Assembly: GCA_017398355.1 (NCBI GenBank)
Contig: JAFQGD010000057.1
Location: 17,893 to 81,892, forward strand
Length of the DNA stretch: 64,000 bases
Reading direction: 5' to 3'
Origin: Akkermansia sp.
Lineage (GTDB): Bacteria; Verrucomicrobiota; Verrucomicrobiia; Verrucomicrobiales; Akkermansiaceae
The notes below the pieces were generated by a model. The model saw nothing but the letters and a program-made list of their open reading frames with translations, was not told the DNA's origin and did not search any database. This document shows, piece by piece, positions 63,697 through 64,000 of this stretch. The position numbers were made by a program, and so were the translations under genes. Position 1 is the stretch's first letter; each line of letters begins with the position of its first letter.

Positions 63697-64000
63697 TTAG
63701 AAACGATAGGTGGCACCGATGTTGGAGCTGTGGCTGTTGGCGCGGGGTACCAACTCCATGGTGTAGCCCGCGTTCACGCTCCATTTATCGTTGAGGGCGT
63801 GGGTGGTGCCTACGCTCAGGTTCATCCCTGCGCGGCCGGGGTTCGCTCCGCCTCGGCATACGCCGCCCATGTGGGTGGCGGGGTTGTCGCGCACCATGTC
63901 GCCGATAAAGCTCACTTCGCCGTACACGCTCGTCTTGGCCGTGGCGGCGTAGGTGGCTCCCACACCCACTTCTGCACGCAGGTTGCTCAGCGAATCGGCC
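63697..64000 (-). CDS. Autotransporter outer-membrane beta-barrel, C-terminal end (5' part outside window)
   Basis: About 100 residues, running off the right edge. In frame from 63999 it reads DSLSNLRAEVGVGATY, then alternating beta strands (SVYGEVSFIGDM, AGMNLSVGTTHAL, SVNAGYTMEL), ending in the aromatic outer-membrane signal ATYRF. The terminal Phe is the BAM recognition residue of type V autotransporters. The passenger domain is not visible, so function is unknown. A stop and a terminator follow at once. Confidence 0.85.
   Translation of the reverse strand, partial: ADSLSNLRAEVGVGATYAATAKTSVYGEVSFIGDMVRDNPATHMGGVCRGGANPGRAGMNLSVGTTHALNDKWSVNAGYTMELVPRANSHSSNIGATYRF

Overview
The window is about 64 kb of chromosomal DNA from a free-living Gram-negative bacterium with an anaerobic core metabolism. 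It has an LPS export system (kdsA-lptC-lptA-lptB), lipoproteins, an RND pump and an autotransporter barrel. It also has pyruvate:ferredoxin oxidoreductase, pyruvate phosphate dikinase, class I (Fe-S) fumarase and formate-THF ligase. The PGIGG-type CdsA, an L-fucose locus, an MBOAT/SGNH pair and moderately high GC suggest a gut Verrucomicrobium of the Akkermansia type. That placement is an inference from gene content, not from a marker gene. No rRNA, tRNA, insertion sequence, prophage or CRISPR array was seen, and no gap between genes exceeds about 300 bp.

Layout. 1-6.6 kb: 3' end of aconitase, a flavin reductase-like gene, a membrane-anchored 13-repeat ankyrin protein, TatD-like and RadC genes, and a family-4-like uracil-DNA glycosylase overlapping a Sel1-repeat lipoprotein. 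6.7-13.6 kb: an RND efflux module whose adaptor is two adaptors fused in tandem, followed by a tiny lipoprotein overlapping a radical SAM/SPASM gene. 13.6-17.5 kb: a double-domain U32 protein, a small membrane protein and an unknown protein. 17.7-21.8 kb: fumarase, CdsA, a lipid kinase and a PH-domain protein. 21.9-28.5 kb: Ndk, LeuB, an M3 peptidase, Rpe, a VC0807-like membrane protein and UDP-glucose dehydrogenase. 28.6-35.7 kb: fucose permease, fucose isomerase and an FGGY kinase interleaved with two paralogous glycosyltransferases. 35.8-41.6 kb: kdsA, lptC, an unusually large LptA, lptB, two tiny overlapping membrane proteins and hemC. 41.7-50 kb: a class II aldolase, PPK1, DUF805, an acyltransferase, PssA and AlaS. 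50-57.7 kb: an unknown membrane protein, then divergent ppdK and nifJ. 57.9-61.8 kb: MBOAT, an SGNH-like partner and a GHL10-type glycosidase. 61.9-64 kb: formate-THF ligase and the 3' end of an autotransporter.

How genes work together. FucP imports fucose, FucI isomerises it, the FGGY kinase probably phosphorylates fuculose, and the class II aldolase 6 kb away could cleave the product. kdsA and the lpt genes form a Kdo/LPS synthesis and export operon that also carries hemC. CdsA and PssA supply phospholipid. The divergent ppdK and nifJ control the PEP-pyruvate-acetyl-CoA node. The most unusual items are the lipoprotein/radical SAM pair, the tandem-fused adaptor, the uracil glycosylase lacking most iron-sulfur ligands, the giant LptA with two micro-proteins after lptB, and a recurrent promoter layout in which the -10 box ends only 6-11 nt before the start codon, suggesting leaderless mRNAs.
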